A stretch of DNA of 64,000 bases from the NCBI RefSeq assembly GCF_003385515.1, contig NZ_QNVT01000001.1:310001-374000 (forward strand), given 5' to 3'. Within the stretch, counting starts at the first letter, position 1. Every line of letters begins with the position of its first letter. The notes under the pieces were generated by a model, which saw nothing but the letters and a program-made list of their open reading frames with translations, was not told the origin of the DNA and did no database searches. Below, piece after piece: positions 50,171 to 59,219 of the stretch. The translations under genes were made by a program, and so were the position numbers. Source of the stretch: Chryseobacterium pennae. GTDB taxonomy: Bacteria > Bacteroidota > Bacteroidia > Flavobacteriales > Weeksellaceae.

Positions 50171-51583
50171 ATGAGTTGTGGATGCAAAACATCCGGCGAT
50201 TCTGCACATTCTTGTGGTCCTAAAAAAACTGCAAGTGGTTGTGAAAATGTAAATACCTGCGGGAATAGTTATAAATTAAGTGTTTTTGACTGGCTTTCTA
50301 ACATCAACAATCCGGCACCAAACAGGTGTGATTTTGTAGAAGTTAGGTTTAAAAATGACAGAAAATCGTTTTATAAGAATGTAAATAATATTCCTTTACA
50401 TATAGGTAGCGTAATTACAGTAGAATCTAGTCCGGGACACGATGTAGGCGTAGTAAGCCTTACGGGAGAATTAGTAAAGATTCAGATGAAAAAGAAAAAG
50501 TTTTCTGAAGAATCAGCACTTAAAATATACAGACAGGCCAACCAAAAAGATCTTGAGGTATGGCAGGAAGCAAGAAAAAAAGAAGAAGCCGTAAAGCTTG
50601 AAGCAAGAAAAATTGCTCAAAGAATAGGTCTTGAAATGAAGGTAACTGATGTTGAATATCAGGGTGACTCTTCAAAAATCACATTTTATTACACTGCTGA
50701 GACCCGTGTGGATTTCAGACAGTTAATCAAAGATTACGCCGGTGCTTTCAGAACGAAGATCGACATGAAGCAGATCGGGTTCAGACAGGAAGCTGCAAAA
50801 GTAGGTGGAATCGGATCTTGTGGACGCGAACTTTGCTGCTCTACATGGTTAACAGATTTCAGATCTGTAAACACAAATGTGGCAAGATACCAGCAATTAA
50901 GTATTAACCCTCAAAAACTGGCAGGACAATGTGGTAAGCTTAAATGCTGCCTTAACTATGAGCTTGACAGTTATTTAGATGCATTAAGCAACTTCCCATC
51001 TTCTTCTACTACACTGGACACAGAAAAAGGAAAAGCATTCTGTATCAAAATTGACGTTTTCAAAAAGAAAATGTGGTTTGCTTATGTAGACAGTTCTATC
51101 GCATGGTACGACTTCGATATTGATCTTGTTAAAAAACTGATTGCAAAGAACAAAAGAGGAGAAAGAATACTCCCTCTGGAAGACCTGAAACAACCGGAAA
51201 CACCATCCCAAAGCATTGATCTTATCCAGGAAAATAATGTAGACCGCTTCGAGAAGAAAAACAGAAACAACAGAAACAGAAACAGTCAGACTAAGCAGAA
51301 CAATAATAACCCGGGACAAGGACAAAGACAACCTCAGGGAGAAGGTCCAAAGAAAAACAGACCTGAAAGACAGGAAAGACCTAACCGATCGGAAAAGCCG
51401 GAAAACTCTAATGCTAATTCAGCAAACCAGCCTAGGCAACCCAAACCACAACAGCAGCCAAAAGCACCCGTGGAAAAAGTAAAAGCTGATGCAAATCCTG
51501 ATGCAGAGAATGCGCAACAAAGCAATCCGAACAAGAAAAAATTTAAAAAGAAATATCCTCCAAAAAAAGATAAAAATGCGTAA
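50171..51583 (+). CDS. ricT: PSP1-domain protein RicT (YaaT-like)
   Basis: A 470-residue PSP1-family protein. A Cys/Ser-rich N-terminus (M-S-C-G-C-K-T-S, several Cys) is followed by the PSP1 domain with 'V-G-G-I-G-S-C-G-R-E-L-C-C-S-T-W-L' and 'L-A-G-Q-C-G-K-L-K-C-C-L-N-Y-E' (about 213-260), cysteines of an iron-sulfur-like site as in RicT/YaaT. The last 120 residues are a low-complexity Asn/Gln/Pro/Lys-rich tail. In Bacillus RicT works in RNA-processing complexes; the Bacteroidetes role is open. It overlaps gldH by eight bases. Confidence 0.88.
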   Translation: MSCGCKTSGDSAHSCGPKKTASGCENVNTCGNSYKLSVFDWLSNINNPAPNRCDFVEVRFKNDRKSFYKNVNNIPLHIGSVITVESSPGHDVGVVSLTGELVKIQMKKKKFSEESALKIYRQANQKDLEVWQEARKKEEAVKLEARKIAQRIGLEMKVTDVEYQGDSSKITFYYTAETRVDFRQLIKDYAGAFRTKIDMKQIGFRQEAAKVGGIGSCGRELCCSTWLTDFRSVNTNVARYQQLSINPQKLAGQCGKLKCCLNYELDSYLDALSNFPSSSTTLDTEKGKAFCIKIDVFKKKMWFAYVDSSIAWYDFDIDLVKKLIAKNKRGERILPLEDLKQPETPSQSIDLIQENNVDRFEKKNRNNRNRNSQTKQNNNNPGQGQRQPQGEGPKKNRPERQERPNRSEKPENSNANSANQPRQPKPQQQPKAPVEKVKADANPDAENAQQSNPNKKKFKKKYPPKKDKNA

Positions 51584-52040
51584 AATTTTAGGATTATTGA
51601 CCTTTATTCTTTTCTTAAGCTGTAACTCTTCTTCAGGAGAAGATGTTATTATGAATTCCGTTGATAATAAGTGGAATAAGAAAAGTGAGCAAAAATTTAA
51701 TCTTGAAATTTCAGATCCGCAGAATCCTAAAAATATTATATTTGTTGTAAGAAACAACAACAATTATCCTTACAGTAATATAAGGTTCATTGTGAATTTC
51801 ACCAATCTTCAGAACAAGAAAAAAGAGACAGACACCCTTAATTATGTTCTGGCAAAACCAAACGGAGAGTGGCTTGGTACAGGCTTTGGTGATACAAAGG
51901 AAACATTGTTTCAGTATAAATTAAATTATAAATTCCCAGGAAAAGGAAAATATCAAATCGGGCTTACTCAAGCTATGAGAAATGATATCTTACCAGGAAT
52001 TGAAGATATTGGGATAAAAATAGAAACGGCTAAACCGTAA
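51576..52040 (+). CDS. gldH: Gliding-motility lipoprotein GldH
   Basis: A 154-residue lipoprotein (lipobox L-F-L-S-C) matching GldH, needed for gliding and linked to type IX secretion in flavobacteria. Recognisable are N-Y-P-Y-S-N-I-R-F-I-V-N-F, D-T-L-N-Y-V-L-A-K-P-N-G-E-W-L-G-T-G-F-G and the final 'Q-A-M-R-N-D-x-L-P-G-I-E-D-I-G'. The ATG at 51576 lies inside the end of ricT. The pbp1A gene follows after six bases, the usual ricT-gldH-pbp order. Call supported by sequence and context. Confidence 0.9.
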   Translation: MRKILGLLTFILFLSCNSSSGEDVIMNSVDNKWNKKSEQKFNLEISDPQNPKNIIFVVRNNNNYPYSNIRFIVNFTNLQNKKKETDTLNYVLAKPNGEWLGTGFGDTKETLFQYKLNYKFPGKGKYQIGLTQAMRNDILPGIEDIGIKIETAKP

Positions 52041-52046
52041 CCATAA

Positions 52047-54422
52047 ATGGAAGTAAACAATAAAAATGCAGGAAATAAGGGGAAAACATTCCCTCTGCCT
52101 CCTAAAAAAAAGAACACCTCTTGGAAAAAATGGGTCTCCTTTATTTGGATTGCACTCATTGCGGTAGTTTTAGGGATTTCAGGACTTTTCTTTGCAGTTT
52201 CCCAAGGATTCCTTGGAGAAATGCCAGATGTAAAAGAACTGGAAAACCCGGACATATTTGTAGCTTCTGAGATTATTTCTTCAGATGGGGTAACGCTAGG
52301 TAAGTTTGAGAAAGAAAAAACTCAGCCTATCGTATATAAGGATCTTCCTCCTTTCCTTATCTATGCTCTTCAGGCAAAAGAAGATGAGCGTTTTAAAGAA
52401 CATTCAGGAATCGACCTTTATTCTATCGCCAGAGCAGTTGCCTACGGAGGTGGACGCGGTGGTGGTTCTACCATTACCCAGCAGCTGGCAAAACTTCTTT
52501 TTACAGGAACAGCATCTCAGAATAAATTTGAAAGAGCATTCCAGAAGTTGAAAGAATGGGTGGTTGCTGTAAGTCTTGAAAAAAGATATACTAAAGAAGA
52601 AATCATTACCCTTTATTTCAATAAGTTCGATTTCCTTTTCAATGCAAATGGTGTTGAAATGGCATCCAGAGTTTATTTTAACAAAAAGACCTCTGAGCTT
52701 ACCCTACCGGAAGCAGCAACTTTTGTAGCAATGCTTGAGAACCCAAGAAAAAACAATCCTTACAGATATCCTGAAAAGGCAAAGGAAAGAAGGAATGTTG
52801 TTTTGGACCAAATGCAGAAAACAGGATATATTGATGCTGCCACTTATGAAAAAGCAGCCAATACACCGATAGAGGTAGATTTTCACCCTATCAAAAGTAT
52901 TACTGACGGATATTCTGCTTACTACAAGTTCTATCTGAGAAAAGAGATTGATAAATATCTTGAGTCTCATGAAAAAGAAACCGGTAAAAAGCTTAATCTT
53001 TATAAAGACGGATTAAAAATTTATGTTACTCTTGATTCTAAAATGCAAAAGTATGCTGAGGAATCTATCAAAGAGCATTTAACGGATCTTCAGAAAAGAT
53101 TCGACGCAGAACAGAGAGGAAGAAAGAACAGACCTTTCTACTATCTTACTGATAAACAAATCAGTAGTGTAATGCTTCAGGCTATGAAAAGAACTGGCCG
53201 ATATAAGCTGTTAAAAGCTGATGGCATGCCAGATGATTCCATTATGATGGAATTCAAAAAACCGATCAAAACTTCAAGGTTCACATGGGCTGGAGAAGAA
53301 GAGGTTGAAATGTCACCTTGGGACTCTATCAGATACCACAAACAAATTGCACAGGCAGGTTTAATGTCTATGGTTCCCGGAACCGGCGAGATCAAAGCCT
53401 GGGTAGGAGGTATCGATTGGCAGCATTTCCAATATGACCACATCAAACAAGGTAAGAGACAGGTAGGATCTACATTCAAACCTTTCGTATATGCAACTGC
53501 AATTATGAAACTGGGAATGACTCCTTGTTCTGCTGTTTCTAACGGAACTTATGACCATAACGGCTGGCATGTACCGGGAAGAGGAGGAATGCTTACTTTA
53601 AAAGATGGTTTGGCACATTCTCAGAACCCGATTGCAGCAAGACTTATAGAAATGACGGGAGTAGACGCTGTTATCCAGACCGCAAGAGATCTTGGAGTAA
53701 CAGAAGATATTCCTAGAAACAATACCATTGCCCTGGGTTCATCAGATATTACCATCTATGAAATGCTAGGTGCATACAGTACTTTCGCAAACTACGGTAA
53801 CCACAATAAACCGGAAATGATCTGGAGAATTGAAGACGCCAACGGTAGAGTTATTAAGGAGGTAAATGTAGAGCCTAAAGAAGTAATGAACCCTATGTAC
53901 GCCTACACCATGATTGAATTGATGAAAGGTGTTGCACAATATGGTACTGCATCAGGAGAGCTTGGAAGAAGAGGAATCTCAAAAGCGGTTGAAATTGCTG
54001 CTAAAACAGGTACTACACAGAACAACTCCGATGGTTGGTTCATGGGAATCACTCCTAAACTGGCGACAGGAGCCTGGGTAGGATGGGAAGACAGAGCAAC
54101 CCACTTCTTCGGAACAGGTGAAGGGCAGGGAGCAAAAATGGCATTGCCTATATGGGCAATATTCATGAAGAAAGTATGGGCAGACAAGACATTGGGAATT
54201 ACTCCGGATGATAAGTTTATCAAACCTTCTGACTGGAAAGACGGCTGTTCAAACCTTAAAGGATTAGGTGGCGGATATGGAGATGACGGAAGTCTTCAGA
54301 CCATTGATGAGATCAAAAATCCAAGACCGGCAGATCCAACACCTAAAAAATCTACAGAAAAGAAAGAAGAAAATATCAATGAAAACCTTCACTCTAATGA
54401 TGAGGTAGATTTCAATAAATAA
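52047..54422 (+). CDS. Penicillin-binding protein 1A (bifunctional)
   Basis: A 791-residue class A PBP. One membrane anchor (about 30-52) precedes the GT51 glycosyltransferase domain with E-D-E-R-F-K-E-H-S-G-I-D (about 112-123, catalytic Glu) and G-G-S-T-I-T-Q-Q-L-A-K (about 137-147). The transpeptidase domain has S-T-F-K, S-Q-N and K-T-G-T-T. The C-terminal 50 residues are Lys/Glu/Asn-rich. It both polymerises and cross-links peptidoglycan. It ends the ricT-gldH unit before a terminator. Confidence 0.94.
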   Translation: MEVNNKNAGNKGKTFPLPPKKKNTSWKKWVSFIWIALIAVVLGISGLFFAVSQGFLGEMPDVKELENPDIFVASEIISSDGVTLGKFEKEKTQPIVYKDLPPFLIYALQAKEDERFKEHSGIDLYSIARAVAYGGGRGGGSTITQQLAKLLFTGTASQNKFERAFQKLKEWVVAVSLEKRYTKEEIITLYFNKFDFLFNANGVEMASRVYFNKKTSELTLPEAATFVAMLENPRKNNPYRYPEKAKERRNVVLDQMQKTGYIDAATYEKAANTPIEVDFHPIKSITDGYSAYYKFYLRKEIDKYLESHEKETGKKLNLYKDGLKIYVTLDSKMQKYAEESIKEHLTDLQKRFDAEQRGRKNRPFYYLTDKQISSVMLQAMKRTGRYKLLKADGMPDDSIMMEFKKPIKTSRFTWAGEEEVEMSPWDSIRYHKQIAQAGLMSMVPGTGEIKAWVGGIDWQHFQYDHIKQGKRQVGSTFKPFVYATAIMKLGMTPCSAVSNGTYDHNGWHVPGRGGMLTLKDGLAHSQNPIAARLIEMTGVDAVIQTARDLGVTEDIPRNNTIALGSSDITIYEMLGAYSTFANYGNHNKPEMIWRIEDANGRVIKEVNVEPKEVMNPMYAYTMIELMKGVAQYGTASGELGRRGISKAVEIAAKTGTTQNNSDGWFMGITPKLATGAWVGWEDRATHFFGTGEGQGAKMALPIWAIFMKKVWADKTLGITPDDKFIKPSDWKDGCSNLKGLGGGYGDDGSLQTIDEIKNPRPADPTPKKSTEKKEENINENLHSNDEVDFNK

Positions 54423-54442
54423 ATTCTCTTTTAGAAATACAT

Positions 54443-54476
54443 AAGACCTTTCAATAATTTGAAAGGTCTTTTCTTT
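54443..54476 (+). terminator. Terminator of the ricT-gldH-pbp unit
   Basis: AAGACCTTTCAA (54443-54454) pairs with TTGAAAGGTCTT (54459-54470), loop TAAT, then T-rich. Confidence 0.85.
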
Positions 54477-54485
54477 TATAATTAA

Positions 54486-54493
54486 TACCTTTG
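54486..54493 (+). promoter_or_regulatory. -7 box almost touching the selO start
   Basis: TACCTTTG ends four bases before the ATG at 54498, which suggests a leaderless or near-leaderless message. Confidence 0.55.
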
Positions 54494-54497
54494 AAGG

Positions 54498-56039
54498 ATG
54501 AATATCGAACGCATAAGCCAGCCTTTTATCAAAAAATTTCCAGGAGATTTTTCAAACAATCCTATGCAGAGAAATACGCCTAAAGTTTTATTTTCAACGA
54601 TTGCCCCTGCAGGATTTGATAAACCTCAGTTAATAGCTTTTAATAAAACTTTATCCGAAGAAATAGGATTGGGTAATTTCGATGAAAAAGACCTGGATTT
54701 CCTGGTAGGAAACAATCTACCTGACAATATTCAGACCTATGCGACAGCTTATGCAGGACATCAGTTTGGAAACTGGGCAGGTCAGCTAGGAGATGGAAGA
54801 GCAATTCTTGCAGGAGAAATCACTAATGACTCCGGAAAAAGAACAGAAATCCAGTGGAAAGGAGCCGGAGCAACCCCTTACTCCCGACATGCAGATGGAA
54901 GAGCCGTTCTGAGATCTTCCGTAAGGGAATACCTGATGAGTGAAGCGATGTTTCACTTGGGAGTTCCTACAACCAGAGCATTAAGCCTTGCATTCACCGG
55001 AGAAGATGTCGTTCGGGACATTATGTATAGTGGAAATCCACAGTTGGAAAAAGGAGCAGTCGTAATCAGAACTGCCGAAAGTTTTCTTCGCTTTGGACAT
55101 TTTGAACTGATGTCTGCCCAGCAGGAATACAAAAACTTAGAAAACCTATTGGATTTTACCATTGAAAATTATTATCCGGAAATCACAGCATCAGGTATCC
55201 AGAAATACAAAGCCTTTTTTGAAAGCATTTGCACCCGTACAGCAGATCTTATGGTGGAATGGTTCAGGGTTGGATTTGTACATGGAGTGATGAATACAGA
55301 TAACATGTCTATTTTAGGACTTACCATCGATTATGGCCCTTATTCAATGATGGATGAATATGATTTAAATTTCACCCCCAACACCACTGATCTTCCTGGA
55401 AGAAGGTATGCTTTCGGAAAACAGGGACAGATCTCTCAATGGAACCTCTGGCAATTGGCTAATGCTCTTCATCCGCTGATTAAGGATGAAAAGTTTTTAG
55501 AAGATACTTTAAACAGATATGGCAATTATTTCTGGGAGGCTCATGACAAAATGCTTTGCAGAAAATTCGGGTTTGATGAACTAAGAAAAGATGATGAAGA
55601 TTTCTTTACCAACTGGCAGGGATTAATGCAGGAACTGGAACTGGATCACACTTTATTTTTTAATCAATTGGAAAAATTATCCAGCGAAACAGATCTAAAG
55701 GCAGCTTTTAGTGATATCTCCTACTCTGTTTTAAATGAAGAAAAACTTGGGAAACTTAAGAACTTTATTGAAAGTTACAAGTCCAGATTGAATTCAAATA
55801 CCATTTCCAGAGAAGAGTCTTTACAAATGATGGCAAAATCAAATCCAAAATTCATTCTCAGAAATTATCTGCTCTATGAGTGCATTGAGGAAATCAACCA
55901 TGGTAAAACTGAAATGCTGAATAAGCTAACTCAGGCCCTGGAAACTCCCTATGAAGAATTGTTCCCTGAGTTTTCCGCCAAAAGGCCACCTGAATATGAC
56001 GACACCGCAGGATGTTCTACACTTTCGTGTAGTTCTTAA
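54498..56039 (+). CDS. selO: Protein adenylyltransferase SelO (YdiU/UPF0061)
   Basis: A 513-residue pseudokinase that attaches AMP to protein hydroxyl groups and has been linked to redox response. Family blocks are Y-A-G-H-Q-F-G-N-W-A-G-Q-L-G-D-G-R-A (about 75-92), W-K-G-A-G-A-T-P-Y-S-R-x-A-D-G-R-A-V-L-R-S-S (about 116-138), and the active-site 'V-H-G-V-M-N-T-D-N-M-S' with D-Y-G-P. The C-terminal C-S-T-L-S-C-S-S keeps the redox pair of cysteines; vertebrate SelO carries a selenocysteine here, this one Cys. Assignment secure. Confidence 0.92.
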   Translation: MNIERISQPFIKKFPGDFSNNPMQRNTPKVLFSTIAPAGFDKPQLIAFNKTLSEEIGLGNFDEKDLDFLVGNNLPDNIQTYATAYAGHQFGNWAGQLGDGRAILAGEITNDSGKRTEIQWKGAGATPYSRHADGRAVLRSSVREYLMSEAMFHLGVPTTRALSLAFTGEDVVRDIMYSGNPQLEKGAVVIRTAESFLRFGHFELMSAQQEYKNLENLLDFTIENYYPEITASGIQKYKAFFESICTRTADLMVEWFRVGFVHGVMNTDNMSILGLTIDYGPYSMMDEYDLNFTPNTTDLPGRRYAFGKQGQISQWNLWQLANALHPLIKDEKFLEDTLNRYGNYFWEAHDKMLCRKFGFDELRKDDEDFFTNWQGLMQELELDHTLFFNQLEKLSSETDLKAAFSDISYSVLNEEKLGKLKNFIESYKSRLNSNTISREESLQMMAKSNPKFILRNYLLYECIEEINHGKTEMLNKLTQALETPYEELFPEFSAKRPPEYDDTAGCSTLSCSS

Positions 56040-56121
56040 TGAATATACCGCAAAATGTCGTAGATATTGAATTATTTACATCATATTAAATATTTTCACT
56101 AATTTTAGAAAAATCTTTAAT

Positions 56122-57078
56122 ATGAAAAAAATTATCCTATCTTTAAGTTTAATGTTGGGAACAGCAGCATATTCCCAAACAGTACTGCTCAATGAGAGCT
56201 TTGAAAGTTATACGGACTTTGCCATTACAGGAATTGGAAGCTGGCTTACACTTGACCTTGATATGGCGGGCACTTTTTATGGTGGAGGCCCGGTTGTTGG
56301 AGGTGTAACTGATCCCAACTGGACACCAAGCTGGCCCAATTCATCTTCACCAAAGGCATTTCAAATATTTAATCCATCCAACACAAATGCCACAAACAAC
56401 ACGACAGCTACGGCTACAGATGAAGAAGTAAGAGATTTCACGCCACACACCGGACAGAAGTACGCCGCCGCATGGGCAGCATCTGCACAACTAGGAACTA
56501 TTGCCAACAATGACTGGCTTATTACCCCGGCAGTGACACTGGGAACAAGCTCCAATACTTTAACATTTTGGGTGAAAGCTCTTTCTCCTGATTATACTGA
56601 ACAATACAAAGTGGGAGTTTATACAGGAAGTGGAAGCCCAACCTCAGGAAGTAATTTCACAACAATTTCAGGACCAGCCGCCCTCAGTGCATCCTACCCA
56701 TCATGGCAGCTTATTACCCTTAACCTTGATAGCTATGCGGGACAAACCATAAGAGTTGGCTTTAACTATATGGCTGAAAATAAATATATGTTTATGCTGG
56801 ATGATGTTAAAATCACAACTTCAGGAACTCTTGGAACAAGTGAGGCTTCAAAAGCAAAAACAAACACAGCTATTTACCCTAATCCTACTAAAGGAGAAAT
56901 CAATATTAAAACAGATAAAAAAATAAAATCAACTTCAGTAATTGACATGTCAGGAAAAACACTCAACAGAACAGAATCCGGAAATACAGATATTTCATCT
57001 CTTCCAAAAGGAATCTATCTGATGAACGTAGAATTTGCTGACGGAACTTCTACAACAGAAAAAATTATCAAACAATAA
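56122..57078 (+). CDS. T9SS-exported protein with choice-of-anchor J domain
   Basis: A 318-residue secreted protein. After the signal peptide (KKIILSLSLMLGTAAYSQ) comes a domain beginning 'L-L-N-E-S-F-E-S-Y-T-D-F' with 'N-D-W-L-I-T-P-A-V-T-L' and 'A-E-N-K-Y-M-F-M-L-D-D-V', the pattern of the choice-of-anchor J / cleaved-adhesin family. The C-terminal 75 residues form a type A sorting domain (Y-P-N-P-T-K-G-E-I-N-I, then 'L-P-K-G-I-Y-L-M-N-V' and a Lys-rich end), recognised by type IX secretion. Likely surface-attached or released. The ligand is unknown. Confidence 0.9.
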   Translation: MKKIILSLSLMLGTAAYSQTVLLNESFESYTDFAITGIGSWLTLDLDMAGTFYGGGPVVGGVTDPNWTPSWPNSSSPKAFQIFNPSNTNATNNTTATATDEEVRDFTPHTGQKYAAAWAASAQLGTIANNDWLITPAVTLGTSSNTLTFWVKALSPDYTEQYKVGVYTGSGSPTSGSNFTTISGPAALSASYPSWQLITLNLDSYAGQTIRVGFNYMAENKYMFMLDDVKITTSGTLGTSEASKAKTNTAIYPNPTKGEINIKTDKKIKSTSVIDMSGKTLNRTESGNTDISSLPKGIYLMNVEFADGTSTTEKIIKQ

Positions 57079-57102
57079 TCACAACGTGTATACAATCTTC
57101 CC

Positions 57103-57130
57103 AAAACCACCCATTCCGGTGGTTTTTTAT
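57103..57130 (+). terminator. Terminator of the T9SS-protein gene
   Basis: AAAACCACC (57103-57111) pairs with GGTGGTTTT (57118-57126), then T-run. Confidence 0.85.
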
Positions 57131-57132
57131 TT

Positions 57133-57140
57133 TACTTTTG
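57133..57140 (+). promoter_or_regulatory. -7 box of the DUF6080-like gene
   Basis: TACTTTTG. A TTG within it (57138) would give a longer reading frame, but transcription starts later, so the GTG at 57156 is the better start. Confidence 0.55.
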
Positions 57141-57155
57141 CAAAAAATACGACAC

Positions 57156-58433
57156 GTGTCATTTATCAAGACAAAATTTATTAACTTTTTGAGGCTGGTC
57201 TTCCCTTCCTCCTACACTGAACTTACAGTTTTCCTCTTCTTTATCATCTGTTACGGAATTCTGGGTTCTTATATTGCCATTCATTACAGAATTATCTTCG
57301 ATAGCAGAATTCCTTGGGACGCCTACTTCAGCTTTGACAACAAATCTATTCTGATGACTGGAGGCAGCTTTGAAAGACACCCTCTATCCTATTATTTTTT
57401 CAACTGGATCAGAGAATTCTGTTTATTCGTTTCAGGAGGTAAAATGGATATGACCTTTAGACTCACCCTAGCCTGGCTCAGCAATATCATCATCACTTTA
57501 AATGTGGTTCAGATTTTCAAATACCTTAAGAATATCATCAGGCTTCCGTTGCCTTATAGTCTTTTGATTATATTATTCTTCGGAATATTTTCTACCAACA
57601 TCATTCTTTCCTTTACTCCGGAAAATTTCACCTACACCCTATTCTTTCTTTCTCTATACAATTATTATGCAGCGATAAAACTCAGAAAGGAAGAAAAAAT
57701 ACCAGCCACAGCACTTTCATTGGCAGGTATTACCATTGGAGGACTTACCATTACCAACATGGTAAAAGTTTTCATCCCGGTTTTCTTCGAAAAAGGACTT
57801 TTTAAAAGCTGGAAAAAAATAGGAGAAGCCATTTTACGAGGTATGGCAGCCATTACAATCTACACATTGCTTTACCTGAACAGAATTGATTTTAAATACC
57901 AGAACATTTTTTCAAAGACCAATCAGCAATATGAAAAGTTTTCCAATGTAGAATCCATGCCGACCTGGGATATGATCCTGTCTTTCTTTTTCGGAGGAAA
58001 TATTCTTTTTCCGAGTTTCATTATTTCAGACAAACACAATATGAAAGGTTTTGACTTTAAAGGTCTTTATATGGATCTTTATTCGTCAATATTCCCTTAC
58101 ATTTTCATCAGCTTATTATTGATATTGACAAGTTGGAGTTATCTGAAGAATTTTAAAAACAAATGGGTGCAGGTTATTATGATTTCATTTCTCTTTGACA
58201 TCATCATTCACTGCATCATGAGATTCGGGCTTCACACTTCATATATTTACGGTGGTCACTTTGTATTTGTATATCCACTGCTTATTGGCTGGCTCTTGTT
58301 CGCCTACAGGTCCTCTGCAAAAATGATGGCTTTTTTAACGCTAATAATCTGTTTCCTTTTTGTCTATTTACTTGCAAACAATCTGTTCAGAATATCAGAA
58401 TTCTTTTGGTTTTTAGAAACTTATTATCAATAA
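57156..58433 (+). CDS. Polytopic membrane protein (DUF6080-like)
   Basis: A 425-residue inner-membrane protein with roughly 10 hydrophobic segments. Soluble parts carry 'D-S-R-I-P-W-D-A-Y-F-S-F-D-N-K-S', then R-H-P-L-S-Y-Y-F-F and later 'S-F-T-P-E-N-F-T-Y-T'. The layout, with an early extracytoplasmic loop containing Asp followed by R-H-P, resembles glycosyltransferase-39-like lipid-linked sugar transferases. I recall it as DUF6080. Function unproven. The GTG start at 57156 is chosen because the only earlier in-frame start lies in the -7 box. No neighbour suggests a pathway. Confidence 0.7.
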   Translation: MSFIKTKFINFLRLVFPSSYTELTVFLFFIICYGILGSYIAIHYRIIFDSRIPWDAYFSFDNKSILMTGGSFERHPLSYYFFNWIREFCLFVSGGKMDMTFRLTLAWLSNIIITLNVVQIFKYLKNIIRLPLPYSLLIILFFGIFSTNIILSFTPENFTYTLFFLSLYNYYAAIKLRKEEKIPATALSLAGITIGGLTITNMVKVFIPVFFEKGLFKSWKKIGEAILRGMAAITIYTLLYLNRIDFKYQNIFSKTNQQYEKFSNVESMPTWDMILSFFFGGNILFPSFIISDKHNMKGFDFKGLYMDLYSSIFPYIFISLLLILTSWSYLKNFKNKWVQVIMISFLFDIIIHCIMRFGLHTSYIYGGHFVFVYPLLIGWLLFAYRSSAKMMAFLTLIICFLFVYLLANNLFRISEFFWFLETYYQ

Positions 58434-58438
58434 AAAAA

Positions 58439-58456
58439 CCGGGAAAATTCCCGGCT
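58439..58456. terminator. Terminator between convergent genes
   Basis: CCGGGAA (58439-58445) with TTCCCGG (58448-58454), flanked by A-run on the left and T-rich sequence on the right. Confidence 0.7.
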
Positions 58457-58479
58457 TATATGTTTTAAAATCTTCAGTA

Positions 58480-59037
58480 TTATTTTGCTTCAGCACAGAA
58501 AATTCTATACTGTACAGCCACTGCAGATTTAAAATATTCTCTAATTCTAGACAGATCCCCAGCTGCACTTTGCTTAGTAAAGTAACTTCCAGCTAAGATT
58601 TTATAGTTCGGTCTTAAAGAAGCATCTGTTTCCACTTTCAGATTAGGAAATCTTTTTCTGAAATAAGACTTCACTTCATTAGCTTCTTCATTGCTCTTCA
58701 CCGTTGTGATCTGAATTTTATATCCTAAAATTCTAGGATTTTTTCTACAAATCTCTGCATTAGTCAATTCCCTATTCGGTACATAGATTTTAGGAGGTTT
58801 TGTACTGATGCCTGAAGAAATACCAGAGTCATTATTACTATAATCTTTAGTAGGATTATTGGTAACAACCTTTGAACATTTATCTTCTACTCCTTCCAAA
58901 GCAGCATTTATTTTGGAATCCATGGAGATAACAAGCTCCGTTCCCGAAAGCGTATCCTTTTTAACAACTTGCTGGGCTTCAATACTATAAAAACCAAACA
59001 ATGATAATATCGAAAATATTTTGATCAAATTTCTCAT
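58480..59037 (-). CDS. SPOR-domain secreted protein
   Basis: A 185-residue protein with a signal peptide (R-N-L-I-K-I-F-S-I-L-S-L-F-G-F-Y-S-I-E-A-Q). The C-terminal 75 residues, from about G-Y-K-I-Q-I-T-T-V-K-S-N-E-E-A-N to the end, form a SPOR domain, which binds denuded peptidoglycan at the septum. The middle part is Asn/Ser-rich linker. It is probably periplasmic and involved in division or wall turnover. No partner gene is adjacent. Convergent with the DUF6080-like gene. Confidence 0.8.
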   Translation of the reverse strand: MRNLIKIFSILSLFGFYSIEAQQVVKKDTLSGTELVISMDSKINAALEGVEDKCSKVVTNNPTKDYSNNDSGISSGISTKPPKIYVPNRELTNAEICRKNPRILGYKIQITTVKSNEEANEVKSYFRKRFPNLKVETDASLRPNYKILAGSYFTKQSAAGDLSRIREYFKSAVAVQYRIFCAEAK

Positions 59038-59166
59038 TTAAACTTGTTTCCGCAAATTTATACAAATTAAAAAACTATACCAAACGAGTTATTTAGAATC
59101 AATACAAATTAAACGTAAATGATATTTTCCCCTTTCTATATGCCGTTAAATTTCTGTTAAAAATAT

Positions 59167-59174
59167 TATTTTTG
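59167..59174 (+). promoter_or_regulatory. -7 box of the act operon
   Basis: TATTTTTG, 45 bases before the actA ATG at 59220. Confidence 0.55.
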
Positions 59175-59219
59175 CGGAATTGATATGTTTCAATAATTTA
59201 CTAACATAAGATAATTTAA

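Noticed and set aside
57150..57160. CGACACGTGTC as a seventh operator copy
   Set aside because: The right half and the 11-base spacing to a -7 box are missing; a -7 box lies upstream of it instead, so it does not follow the pattern.
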